From Enhygromyxa salina (GTDB lineage Bacteria > Myxococcota_A > Polyangia > Nannocystales > Nannocystaceae), in assembly GCF_002994615.1 (NCBI RefSeq), contig NZ_PVNK01000114.1, positions 1 to 64,000 of the forward strand: a stretch of DNA of 64,000 nucleotides, written 5' to 3'. The notes under the pieces are model-generated. The model was not told the DNA's origin. It worked only from the letters and a program-made list of their open reading frames with translations, and ran no database searches. Each line of letters begins with the position of its first letter. The stretch's first letter is position 1. Below are positions 24,329 to 32,820 of this stretch, piece by piece. The position numbers were made by a program, and so were the translations under genes.

Positions 24329-24902
24329 GCCCAACCGAACCCACCAGATCGGCGACCGCCTGATCCAGGTCTACGACGAGCTGTTCACGGATCGAGAGGT
24401 CACCAACTTCGCCAACGTCGTGATGCAGCTCGACTACACGCGTCGGCCCTCCTTCGATCGCGAGCTCAGCGCGAGCCTGGACCCGGAGCTGTTCCGAGCC
24501 GCGCCCTTCTTGTTTCCGACGACCGAGGCCGTGTTCAGCTCGATGCGCGAGGCCTTCGCGCTCAGTGATCGGAGCGTCGCGCTCAGCCACGTCTACGCGG
24601 CCGCGATCGCGTCTGACGCCTGCGGCACGGTCCACACCGACACCCCGCACCCCCAGGCGATCACCTTCTTGTACTACGCCAACCCGGTCTGGCGGACCGG
24701 CTGGGGGGCGGAGACGGTCTTTTACGATCACAGCGGCGACGCCCAGGTCGTGGTCGCACCCCGGCCCGGTCGCCTGGTGGCCTTCCACTCCAACATCCTC
24801 CACCGGGCCGGGATCCCTCACGCTGACACTCCGACGCATCGCTACACGGTGTCTGTGTTTTACTATGCCGAGTGTGAACGCAAGCGGATGGCGGCCGCCT
24901 GA
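24315..24902 (+). CDS. 2-oxoglutarate/Fe(II)-dependent oxygenase (prolyl-4-hydroxylase-like)
   Basis: The 195-residue product carries the facial triad of the family: H107 and D109 in GTVHTDT, H163 in NILHRAG, plus the 2-oxoglutarate-binding R176 in THRYTVSVFYY. ITFLYYANPVW and GGAETVFYD-like strands surround it (here GAETVFYD). Enzymes of this type hydroxylate Pro, Asp, Asn or Lys. Its overlap with the exporter operon suggests it modifies the precursor peptide, for example at P48 or the Asp/Asn/Lys residues of the core. That assignment is inferred from position only. Confidence 0.85.
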   Translation: MTNPEPNRTHQIGDRLIQVYDELFTDREVTNFANVVMQLDYTRRPSFDRELSASLDPELFRAAPFLFPTTEAVFSSMREAFALSDRSVALSHVYAAAIASDACGTVHTDTPHPQAITFLYYANPVWRTGWGAETVFYDHSGDAQVVVAPRPGRLVAFHSNILHRAGIPHADTPTHRYTVSVFYYAECERKRMAAA

Positions 24903-26505
24903 GTCTGCGAGCTCCCCAACGGCTGCATGGGTCCTGAGCTTCGCGCTCGCGCTCGCCGGGCTCGGGTGCGCGGCGGAGGTGCCAGCGAGCGAGCCCACGC
25001 CCGCGCCCCGCGAGCAGCCAAGCCCCGAGCCGACCGCGATGCCACCCACCAAGCCCGCCACGCCCGCGCCGGTCTGGCTCCCGGAGCTCGAGCCAGGCCC
25101 GCACGCGGTCGGCTATCGGCAGCAGTGGTTCGAAGATCCGACCCGCTCGCTCTTCGACCCCAGCACCGGCGCCTCGACCAAGCGACCGCTGTTGCTGTCG
25201 GTCTGGTACCCCAGCGACGCCGCCGCGCCCGACGGCCAAGGTGGGCAGGGCATGGGGGTCGACGACTACCTCCGGGTCGAGGCCCCGGGCGCGGGCGCCT
25301 GGCGCGAACGGCTCGCGCGACACGTCCGCAAGGTCCGCGACCACGAGGTGTTCGACGGCGAGCCGACCGACGCGCTCGCCGAGCTCGCGACCATGGCCCG
25401 CCGCGACGCGAGCTGGGCCGCGGGTCGCTTCGCGCTGGTCTTGGCCCACCCCGGCCTCGGCGGGAGCTTCTCCGACAATTTCGTGCTCTGGGAGTACCTG
25501 GCCTCGCACGGCTTCGTCGTGGTCTCGGGCGCGTTCTTGGACGCGAGCGGAATGAGCAGCGCGATCAACTGGGACCCGGCGACCTCGATCGCCGATCTCG
25601 ATCGCATGTTCGAGGCCGCGGCGGCCTGGCCCGGGGTCGACGCCGATCGCAGCGTGGTGATCGGTCACAGCTACGGCGGGCAGGCGGCGCTCGCCTACGC
25701 CCTCGCTGGCCGCGACGTGCTCGGCGTCGTCAGCCTCGACTCGACGATCGAGTACGCCAACCCCGACGAGCCCTGGTACGAGGAGCCCGAGCCGGCCCGC
25801 TACCTCGGGGCACGCGAGCGACTCCGGGTCCCGACCCTCGTCTTCCACTCGGGCGGACAAAGCACCTACGTCGAGGGTCTGACCCGCTCCGATCGAAGCG
25901 TGGTGGTCCTGCCCGAGCTTCAGCACAACGACTTCATCGCCCACGGCGGCGTGCTCCGGGCGGTCTACACCGAGCACGCCGATCCAAAGGTCCGCGCCGG
26001 CTACGTGGAGGTCGCCGACACGGTCCGGCGCTTCATCGCGCGGACGACCTCGGCGAGCCAAGCACCCGAGCCGGTCGAGCCGACCCCCGACAACTGGACC
26101 CGACTGCCCGCCGAGCCCGGGCCGCCCGAGCTCGCCGAGGTCCTCGGCTGGATCCGCGAGCTCGGACCGGGCGCGGCCTGGGAGCGCTGCGCCAGCCACG
26201 AGGGCTGCGCCGCCGAGTCCCAGCTCAACGCGGCCGGCTACGTGCTGTTGCGCGCCGGTAGGCCCGCGCTCGCCGAGCAGGTGTTTGCGACCGTCGTCGA
26301 GCGAGTCCCCGAGTCCTGGAACGCCTGGGACTCCTGGGCCGAGGTCGCGGCCGAGCGGGGCGAGCGGGCAGCGGCGACCGAGCGCTACGGCAAGGCCCTC
26401 GAGCTGGTGGTCGAGCTCGAGCGGAGCCGACCGAGGTCCGACAACGCGGTGCACCGCGCCCGAATCGAGCGCCTGCTCAACGAGCTCGAGGCCCCATCAG
26501 GCTGA
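24865..26505 (+). CDS. Alpha/beta hydrolase lipoprotein with C-terminal TPR-like region
   Basis: The product is 546 residues from ATG 24865 (GTG at 24874 also possible); either start overlaps the oxygenase gene. A signal peptide ends in lipobox GLGC, then a Pro-rich spacer. The hydrolase domain has LLLSVWYPSD, LVLAHPGLGGSFSDN, the nucleophile elbow VIGHSYGGQAAL, and an acid/His part PTLVFHSGGQS...LQHNDF. This resembles dienelactone-hydrolase or PAF-acetylhydrolase-like enzymes. The last 130 residues form two TPR-like helices pairs (AGRPALAEQVFATVVERVPESWNAW). It may trim or protect against the exported peptide. Confidence 0.8.
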   Translation: MPSVNASGWRPPESASSPTAAWVLSFALALAGLGCAAEVPASEPTPAPREQPSPEPTAMPPTKPATPAPVWLPELEPGPHAVGYRQQWFEDPTRSLFDPSTGASTKRPLLLSVWYPSDAAAPDGQGGQGMGVDDYLRVEAPGAGAWRERLARHVRKVRDHEVFDGEPTDALAELATMARRDASWAAGRFALVLAHPGLGGSFSDNFVLWEYLASHGFVVVSGAFLDASGMSSAINWDPATSIADLDRMFEAAAAWPGVDADRSVVIGHSYGGQAALAYALAGRDVLGVVSLDSTIEYANPDEPWYEEPEPARYLGARERLRVPTLVFHSGGQSTYVEGLTRSDRSVVVLPELQHNDFIAHGGVLRAVYTEHADPKVRAGYVEVADTVRRFIARTTSASQAPEPVEPTPDNWTRLPAEPGPPELAEVLGWIRELGPGAAWERCASHEGCAAESQLNAAGYVLLRAGRPALAEQVFATVVERVPESWNAWDSWAEVAAERGERAAATERYGKALELVVELERSRPRSDNAVHRARIERLLNELEAPSG

Positions 26506-26831
26506 GCGAGTTGGGCCTTGGCTCGGTCGCGTCCCTCGCCGCCCGACGAGGTGATCCCCGACCCCAAAAAGCTTCCGCGCTCGAGCGCATGGCGGGCGCG
26601 AGCATCGGCTTGGGTCGAGGTCTCCTTCGCGGCCGCGGTGGGGCGCAGGCGCAGCTGGTGGGTAATCACAGCTGGCCCGAGACAGCGTTCAGACGCAGTT
26701 TGCGCTGAACGCAGTGGGGAGTGAGACCGACCTCGGAGCCGGCGCGCCCGGGCTGAACTCCGCGTATCGTGAATTCGCGCACCCCCCAGTGTCGCCCGGG
26801 TGGCCCGGGTGGCTCGCGCGAACAAGGACGC
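26506..26831 (+). other. Intergenic region with an imperfect palindrome
   Basis: No gene is supported in these 326 bp. The one clear structure is CGTTCAGACGCA/TGCGCTGAACG at 26686-26711, an 11-bp inverted repeat with a single-base bulge and 3-bp loop, about 120 bp upstream of the sigma-factor start. It could be the end hairpin of the hydrolase transcript or an operator for the sigma gene. Confidence 0.5.
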
Positions 26832-27473
26832 ATGCAAGCAGCCTTCGAGCCCCAACAGGTGGCGCGGGCGCTCGACGGTGATCGTCGGGCCCTGCAGACC
26901 CTCGTGCAGCGACTGCTGCCCGTCCTCCAAGCGGAGGTTGGCTACACCATGCTCCGCGAGGCTCGAAGTGAGGGTCGCGACCCGCAAGAGGAGGTCCGCG
27001 ACCTCGTCCAGGAAGTCTTCGTGTCGCTGCTCGCCGACCGCGGCAAGACCTTGCGTAGCTGGGACCCCGCCCGGGGCCGCTCGCTCGACAGCTTCGCCCG
27101 GCTGGTCGCCCGCCGGCAGGTCCGAGCGACGCTGCGATCGGTCCGCCGCAGCCCATGGACCGAGCTCCCGGTCGCCGGCGACGAGCTCGCGCTGCGGGTC
27201 GTCGACGGGCTCACGCCCGCCCAGCAGTTCGAGTCGTGCGAGACCCTCGCCCGGCTGTTGGAGCGCCTCGATCAGCGCCTCGACGAACGTGGCATGCGCC
27301 TGTTTGCGATGCTCTACGTCGAGGGGCGCAGCGTCGAGGAGGTCATGGCCGCGGTCGACATGAGCCGCGATGCCGTCTACGCCTGGCGGCTGCGCTTTCG
27401 CAAGCTCGCGGCCTCGCTCGCGCGCGCGGCCGAGAGCCAGCCGGCGACCGCTACGGCGCCTCGAAGTGGTTGA
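26832..27473 (+). CDS. ECF-type RNA polymerase sigma factor
   Basis: The 213-residue product begins MQAAFEPQQVARALDGDRRALQTLVQRLLP, with AAGGA 5 bp upstream of the ATG. Region 2 is seen as EEVRDLVQEVFVSLLADRGKTLRSWDPARGRSLDSFARLVARRQV, and region 4 as RLDERGMRLFAMLYVEGRSVEEVMAAVDMSRDAVYAWRLRFRKLA with a helix-turn-helix. It resembles the ECF groups common in myxobacteria. No anti-sigma gene is adjacent. Its 3' end overlaps the convergent lipoprotein gene by 23 bp. Confidence 0.88.
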   Translation: MQAAFEPQQVARALDGDRRALQTLVQRLLPVLQAEVGYTMLREARSEGRDPQEEVRDLVQEVFVSLLADRGKTLRSWDPARGRSLDSFARLVARRQVRATLRSVRRSPWTELPVAGDELALRVVDGLTPAQQFESCETLARLLERLDQRLDERGMRLFAMLYVEGRSVEEVMAAVDMSRDAVYAWRLRFRKLAASLARAAESQPATATAPRSG

Positions 27474-28803
27474 GCGCGGCCTCACAAGCCGCGCTCGTGA
27501 CGTTGATCCCCGTGTCGGGCTTCGTATCCGCGGACCACGACTCCACCCAGGTCCCCTTCAGCACCACGCTCGTCGCTGACTGCGAAGACTCCCCGGCGAA
27601 CCAGCCGAGGGTGTCGACGCACGCCGCCTCGGCGTCGTTGGCTCCCGTGGGCATACAGGTCGCGTCCGAACCGACCCCGATCAGCGTGCCGTAGTCGCCG
27701 ACGGCGGGGTCGCTGAAGCGACAGGCCTGGTTGGTGAAGTTCCCGACCGTCTGACACCCCATGCTCACGCCGTCGGCCGTCGCCTCTTCCAGCAGTGGCC
27801 GGACGTGGTCCTCGGTCGCGGTGGGTCCGTGCCAAAAGCGCTCCGCACAATTCCACAGCGCGACCCCGACCGACGCTGGCCCGTAGCTGTCTCGGGCGTG
27901 GCGATAGAGCGTCAGCGGTGTCTCGCAGTCGACGTCGGCAGCGTCGGCCCCGGGCAGGTCGAAGATGCAGTGGCCAGCCTCGAACAGGATCGGCGCGTCG
28001 AAGGCGTCCTGATACATGTCCATGACCGCGAGATAGGACGCGGTCAACGCTCCGTCCTCGGGCTCGGGTGGGAAGTTGTCCCGCGTGACGCGAAAGTGCA
28101 TCTCGGCCCCGTTGGTCATCGTCGTGATCGTGAAGTAGACCCCCGCGAGCGCAGGGTGGTCGGCGAGCGCAGGCCCAAGATGATCGCTGAGCGCCTGGCT
28201 GAGCAGCTGCTGGTAATTGGCGTCCCAGGGCAGGCAGAGATCGCCTTGAAAATTACCGCTGTCGAGGGCGAAGGTCTCGCACTGTGCCAGCCAGCTCGCG
28301 GGCAAGTTGATGCCCTGGTAGAGGACGAGCAGCGCTCGACCGTCGCGTTCCGCGATCGCGTCGAGGTTGGCGACGATGGTCTGCGCCAGCGCGTCCATGT
28401 CGTCGCCGCACACGTCGAGCGCCATCCGCAGCAGCGACCCATCGGCGGCGTTCCAGTTGTCGTTGACCTGGCCACACGCGTTCACGGGCCCGCCCGACTC
28501 GAAGCGCCCCCAGATCCGCGCGTCGTCACCCGAGGGCCCGGTGTCCGTGGCCTCGTCGGTGTCCGTGGCCTCGTCGGTGTCCGTGCCCGTGTCGGTGTCT
28601 GTGCCCGTGTCTGTGCCCGTGGATTCGCTGCCCGCGGACTCAGCTCCCGAGCTCGAGTCGCTGGTAGCGCAGTCCAGCTCGCTCGATGCACAGCTCGAGT
28701 CCTCGGCCGGGGGGGCGTCGGTCTGGCAGGCGGCGAGCGCCGTCGTCGCGCAGGCGAGAGGAAGTAGGCTGTGCAGCAAAGAACGAGGCGGGGAGATCTG
28801 CAT
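27451..28803 (-). CDS. Lipoprotein with Thr/Asp linker and glycoside-hydrolase-like barrel
   Basis: The 450-residue product starts at ATG 28803. A type II signal peptide with lipobox ALAAC is followed by a linker of TDTGTDTDTG repeats (residues about 60-90). The main domain shows the alternating pattern of a TIM barrel: IVANLDAIAERDGRALLVLYQGINLP, LADHPALAGVYFTITTM, DMYQDAFDAPILFEAGHCIF, GPASVGVALWNCAERFW, EEATADGVSMGCQTV. Many Cys residues suggest disulfides. Catalytic acids cannot be assigned with confidence. It is convergent with the sigma-factor gene. Confidence 0.65.
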   Translation of the reverse strand: MQISPPRSLLHSLLPLACATTALAACQTDAPPAEDSSCASSELDCATSDSSSGAESAGSESTGTDTGTDTDTGTDTDEATDTDEATDTGPSGDDARIWGRFESGGPVNACGQVNDNWNAADGSLLRMALDVCGDDMDALAQTIVANLDAIAERDGRALLVLYQGINLPASWLAQCETFALDSGNFQGDLCLPWDANYQQLLSQALSDHLGPALADHPALAGVYFTITTMTNGAEMHFRVTRDNFPPEPEDGALTASYLAVMDMYQDAFDAPILFEAGHCIFDLPGADAADVDCETPLTLYRHARDSYGPASVGVALWNCAERFWHGPTATEDHVRPLLEEATADGVSMGCQTVGNFTNQACRFSDPAVGDYGTLIGVGSDATCMPTGANDAEAACVDTLGWFAGESSQSATSVVLKGTWVESWSADTKPDTGINVTSAACEAALNHFEAP

Positions 28804-28891
28804 CGGCACCGAGTGTACGCGAGGCGGGTCGAGCGGATAAACGCCGCGCCCGACGGTCGGAGCTCGGCTGTTCAGGCGTGAGTGCGCGCGC

Positions 28892-29509
28892 TCAACCCGG
28901 ACGGCGCGCGATGAGGTCGATCAACGCCGACTGCCCGACGTGCCGGCTGCCCTCGTGCAGCTCGCGCTCATAGGCCTCGAGTCGGAGGATCTCCCAGCCG
29001 TCGAACGCGTCGCGGAGCAGCGCTTCGGAGTACAGGTGCTCGACGCGCGGCGGGCCACCGGTGCCGTACTCGATCTGCTTGGTCGTGTAGCCGTGCAGCA
29101 GCAGGAGGCCGCCGGGCCGCAGGGTTCGCTCGATGCCCGCGAACACCCGCGGACGAAGCTCGGGGGGCGAAAATTGGATGAACACGGCCGCGACCGCGTC
29201 GTAGGCCGCCTCGGGCCAGTCCCACTCGTGGATGTCGGCGTGACGAAAGTCGACGCGCACGTCGTGGTCCTTGGCGAGGCGGCGGGCCTTGGCGATGCCG
29301 TGCTCGGCGATGTCGGTGGCGTGAACCTCGTGGCCGTGTTTGGCCAGGAACACCGAGTTGCGACCCTCACCGTCCGCGGGCACGAGGACGCGCGAGCCGG
29401 CGGGGATCCGATGCGCGTGCTCGCGCAAGAACACCGCGGGCTCGCGGCCGAACACATAGTCCTCGGTGTTGAAGCGGTCGTTCCAAAACTGTGATCCGAA
29501 GGGCTGCAT
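28892..29509 (-). CDS. SAM-dependent methyltransferase (TehB/thiopurine-type class I)
   Basis: The 205-residue product begins MQPFGSQFWNDRFNTEDYVFG. It has the Rossmann-like motifs of class I methyltransferases: VLVPADGEGRNSVFLAKHGHEVHATDI (motif I and the acidic end of beta 2), VDFRHADIHEWDW, AYDAVAAVFIQFSP and RTLRPGGLLLLHGY. The FWNDRF...YVFG start is typical of tellurite- or thiopurine-type enzymes acting on small molecules. The substrate is unknown. It stands alone. Confidence 0.85.
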   Translation of the reverse strand: MQPFGSQFWNDRFNTEDYVFGREPAVFLREHAHRIPAGSRVLVPADGEGRNSVFLAKHGHEVHATDIAEHGIAKARRLAKDHDVRVDFRHADIHEWDWPEAAYDAVAAVFIQFSPPELRPRVFAGIERTLRPGGLLLLHGYTTKQIEYGTGGPPRVEHLYSEALLRDAFDGWEILRLEAYERELHEGSRHVGQSALIDLIARRPG

Positions 29510-29692
29510 GGTCTGTCCTCGTGCTCGGTTTGACCGTCGGGCGTGGGCTGGTGGTGGGCCCTGGGCTCGACGCGCTCGAGCAGTGCTCGTACGGGGCGTA
29601 GTACGTGTGGAGCGGGCCGGGCATTACCGCCAGCGTTTCGGTCTCATGCGCGAGCGCGACCGCCTCGATATCGTCGACGCCGCAGCCGAGCG

Positions 29693-30694
29693 TCAGCCGT
29701 CGAAGAGCTGATCGAGGGGCGCGTCGACAGCGAGGGATCGGGCCCCGTCGTACCAGCGCTCGAGCGTCTCGAGGTCGCCGCAGGTCTCGATTCGCTCGCG
29801 CAGCCCCACGCTCACGGCGAAGCCTCGGAGCTCGAGGATGTCGACGAGCGCCCGACGCAGGGTCAGGAGCTGACCGATGTGCAGACCTTCTTCACGACCC
29901 TCGTCACGACCTTCTTGACGACCTTCTTGACGACCTTCTTCACGACCGTGATTGAAGCTGTAGCCCTCGCGCTCCATCTCGGTGAAGGTCTCGAAGCGGC
30001 CTTCGTCGAGCTCGCCACGCTCGCGCAGCTCCTTCATGGCCTGTTGAACGACGGCGGTGGGTGCGATCGACATGACGAGTACAGTGTAGCGCCGGCAACT
30101 CGCGGAATCGAGTGTCTGCAGCGCAAGCAGTGCGGCCCGGATCCCGGCCACCCGGAGGGAGAATGGAGAGTCTTCGCGGGCGTGGTAGACGGCGCCGAGG
30201 ATCGTCTCGAGCGGGCGGCGGCGTGCCTCGTCTGCGTCGTCGATTAGCTTGATCTGATCCGGCTCGAGCAGGAGCAGCGGAGGCGCGACCTGCGGCATCA
30301 GCTTCTTCCGGATCCGATCTCGAAGTCGGGGGCTGGGTGCGACGACGACCACCAGCGCATCCGTACGAGACTCGGCCGCGAACGCGGCTTGCAACAACGC
30401 CCAGATCCAGCGCTTGTCGGCGTTCCAGCTGAGTTGAACCTCGAAGATCCAGATCACGAGGAGCTTGCCATCGAAGGTGTGAACGACCAGCACGAGGTCG
30501 GCGGCGGCCTTGCGGGCGGCCCGGGCCAGGCCGGAGACCTCGACGCTCGGGGTGCGCTCTTGGATCTCGGCGATGTTGTCTGAAGAGACCCCGCCTGCGG
30601 CACAGACGATCTCGGCCAGCACGCGCCGGGGCATGTTTCGGAGGAGCTCGACGAGGCTCTCGTGGGCGCTGGCGAGTTGCTCGAGCTGGACCAT
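29693..30694 (-). CDS. Rpn/PD-(D/E)XK-type putative nuclease protein with charged EG repeat
   Basis: From ATG 30694 the product is 333 residues. The N-terminal part (ADLVLVVHTFDGKLLVIWIFEVQLSWNADKRW) has the D...ExQ arrangement of the PD-(D/E)XK fold used by Rpn/transposase-like proteins common in myxobacteria and cyanobacteria. The middle is helical. Residues about 250-275 are the repeat HGREEGRQEGRQEGRDEGREEG, a feature of this family and visible as a tandem 12-bp DNA repeat at about 29890-29950. Function is not established; such genes often occur in many copies. Confidence 0.75.
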   Translation of the reverse strand: MVQLEQLASAHESLVELLRNMPRRVLAEIVCAAGGVSSDNIAEIQERTPSVEVSGLARAARKAAADLVLVVHTFDGKLLVIWIFEVQLSWNADKRWIWALLQAAFAAESRTDALVVVVAPSPRLRDRIRKKLMPQVAPPLLLLEPDQIKLIDDADEARRRPLETILGAVYHAREDSPFSLRVAGIRAALLALQTLDSASCRRYTVLVMSIAPTAVVQQAMKELRERGELDEGRFETFTEMEREGYSFNHGREEGRQEGRQEGRDEGREEGLHIGQLLTLRRALVDILELRGFAVSVGLRERIETCGDLETLERWYDGARSLAVDAPLDQLFDG

Positions 30695-30892
30695 GGGGGC
30701 TTCCACTCGCAATCAGCGGGCCAGGGGTGAATGCAGTCATTACGATGATTTGGCACCGACCGCGCCGCAGGGAGTGGCCCGCCAGCGGGTCGCTGGCCCG
30801 TCGCCGGGCCAGCCTCATCCCCCTGATCATGTTCAGTCGATGCCCCGCGTGAAGGAGGCCCTGCGCGTCAGGGGCTGGGGCGCCGTCTGAGG

Positions 30893-31058
30893 CTAGCAGC
30901 CCGGGGTGCAATGCATCGTGTCGCCTCGCGCCGGAATTTTCGCCGAGGGCGCGAAGCCAAAACGCCGCTGTACCGGGCGTACTGCAAGTTTTGGAGACAA
31001 AGCCATCGGCGAAAAGGCCAAGCGAGGCGGCGCGAGGCATTGCACCCCGGGCTGCTAG
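30893..31058 (+). repeat. CTAG-ended palindromic repeat, family 1, copy D
   Basis: A full 166-bp copy in the orientation of copy A, nearly identical to it (one difference near GTTTTGGAG). It lies between the Rpn-like gene start and the stop codon of the CotH gene, 17 bp from the latter. Confidence 0.92.
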
Positions 31059-31075
31059 CGCCGCCCAAAACCAGC

Positions 31076-32791
31076 TCAGCCCGGGTCGCTACACACGAAG
31101 GAGCCCTTCTCGATGCAGTTGCGCTCAAACCACGCGCCGCCCGAGAGAAACACGCAGTCAAACCAGTCGAGCTGGTGCGAGGGCTCGCCGCTGGCCCAGG
31201 CCGAGAAGCTCGGGGTGCTGCCGTCGAGCCAGCGATACTCGGCCTCGACGTCGCGGTCGTTGAGGCCGATCGACCACCGGCCCCCGCTGATCTCGGCGGC
31301 GGCGGCCCAGACCTCGGCCATCTGCGCGGCGCTGTCGAAGCGCGCGAGCACGTGGCCCTGATCCTCGCAAAAGTCCCGGGCCTGCAGCCAGGTGATCGAG
31401 TTCCAGCACAGATAGAAGGTCCGCCCGCCGCTCTCGAGCGAGGGGCACTCGCAGGCGGGGACGTCGTCGGGGTAGCCCGTGCAGTCGTTGTCGACCCCGT
31501 CGCAGAGCTCTTCGGCGTCGGGGTTGATCGCGGGATCGGACTCGTCGCAGTCCTGAAAGCAAGGGCCGTAGCCGTCGTCGTCGGCGTCGGGTTGCTCGCC
31601 GTCGACGAGGCAGTCGAGCTGGGGGCCGAGCTCGGCGGCGCGGTTGTTGATGTAGGCGAGGGAATCTTCGCGGCCCGACTCGACCGAGGCGAGCGAGTGG
31701 GGCCTGCGCGGATCGGAGCGCATCGCCGCGTCGGTCAAGGCGATCGCGCGGCGGACCTCCTCGCTCATGTCGATCGCCGCGAGCTCGGTCAGCGCCTGCT
31801 GCGAGGCCTCGACATAGTCGACGAGGCACGCGGGCTCGTGGACGCACTTGTAGCCGAGGTAGCCGCCGTGGGCGAAGGGGCTGACGTGGCGGACGAGGGC
31901 CTGGTCGAGGCCCCAGGGCAGGTAGGTCCACAGATCCTGGCTTGGCTCGTGATAGATGAAAAAATTGTGGCCGCCCATGTGGCCGTCGAAGTGGCCGACG
32001 ATCGCCTCTCCGGCCAGGAACGCGAGAAAGCGCGGCATGTCGACGAGGGCCTGATCGCCGTAGAACACCGCGGCGCCGTCTTCGACGGCCAGCTCCGAGA
32101 ACGCGCGCAGATCGTCGCGGCTCTTGTCGGCGCCCTCGTCCTGGTCCCAGTTCTCGACGTCCTGGTCGAGGTCGGTGGAATTCTCGGACTCGTAGAGGTT
32201 GCCGCTCGGATCGTCGTAGACCCGGGCGAGGAACTCGTCGTCGTAGGGCTCGATGTTGAGATAGAGGCCGTACTCCTGGTCGTTGACGAACACCTGCGCG
32301 TAGCCGACGCGGGGCGCGGGGACCCCGAGCTCGCGAAACACTCGATAGGAGATCCACTCGCGCAGCATCGACGGGTCGACGACCATGTTGTTGAGGGTGA
32401 GGCCCTCGAGGCCCAAGAAGCGGTTGCCGGGGATGTACTCGTTGAATTTGATCTTGAACGCCGCTTTTTCGTCGAGCGAGCGAAACGAGTGGTTGCCCTT
32501 GAGCCGGATCCCGATGTTGTCGTAGACGACCCCGTCGTACTCGAAGCTCCCGGGGACCCACTGCTTGGGCTCGGCCTCGAGCGCGGCCCACGAGCTCGCG
32601 TCGAGGCGGAGGTCGAAGCGGGGCAGGCGGTCGAGAGAGAAGAGCTCGTCGGAGTTCGTCGCCGGCCCCGTGTCGAAGTCGTAGTCGCCCCACTTGGTCT
32701 GGTTGCAGCCGCTCAGCACGCTCACGCACAGCGCCGCGGCGGCGGCCAGGCGGCCGCACCGACGACCTGCGCGTGCGCGAACGCGGGGCAT
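31076..32791 (-). CDS. CotH-kinase lipoprotein with metal-binding repeat and C-type lectin domain
   Basis: The 571-residue product has a type II signal peptide (VLSGC). Residues about 55-400 are CotH-like: FDLRLDASSWAALEAEP, IGIRLKGNHSFRSLDEKAAFKIKFNEY, GLEGLTLNNMVVDPSMLREWISYRVFRE, and the later HNFFIYHEPSQDLWTYLPWGLDQAL. CotH proteins are atypical protein kinases. Next comes DADDDGYGPCFQDCDESDPAINPDAEELCDGVDNDC, a MopE/Stigma1 metal-binding motif. The last 120 residues (FYLCWNSITWLQARDFCEDQGHVLARF to WFERNCIEKGSFVCSD) are a C-type lectin-like fold. The whole is a surface protein that could phosphorylate or bind extracellular ligands. Confidence 0.85.
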   Translation of the reverse strand: MPRVRARAGRRCGRLAAAAALCVSVLSGCNQTKWGDYDFDTGPATNSDELFSLDRLPRFDLRLDASSWAALEAEPKQWVPGSFEYDGVVYDNIGIRLKGNHSFRSLDEKAAFKIKFNEYIPGNRFLGLEGLTLNNMVVDPSMLREWISYRVFRELGVPAPRVGYAQVFVNDQEYGLYLNIEPYDDEFLARVYDDPSGNLYESENSTDLDQDVENWDQDEGADKSRDDLRAFSELAVEDGAAVFYGDQALVDMPRFLAFLAGEAIVGHFDGHMGGHNFFIYHEPSQDLWTYLPWGLDQALVRHVSPFAHGGYLGYKCVHEPACLVDYVEASQQALTELAAIDMSEEVRRAIALTDAAMRSDPRRPHSLASVESGREDSLAYINNRAAELGPQLDCLVDGEQPDADDDGYGPCFQDCDESDPAINPDAEELCDGVDNDCTGYPDDVPACECPSLESGGRTFYLCWNSITWLQARDFCEDQGHVLARFDSAAQMAEVWAAAAEISGGRWSIGLNDRDVEAEYRWLDGSTPSFSAWASGEPSHQLDWFDCVFLSGGAWFERNCIEKGSFVCSDPG

Positions 32792-32820
32792 GGGCACATG
32801 CTAGCGTGATATGAACAGGG

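Noticed and set aside
29693-30694. Active transposase that could mobilise the CTAG repeats
   Set aside because: The protein belongs by pattern to the Rpn/PD-(D/E)XK group, and neither its ends nor its surroundings carry CTAG-type terminal repeats framing the gene as an element; copy D lies on one side only.
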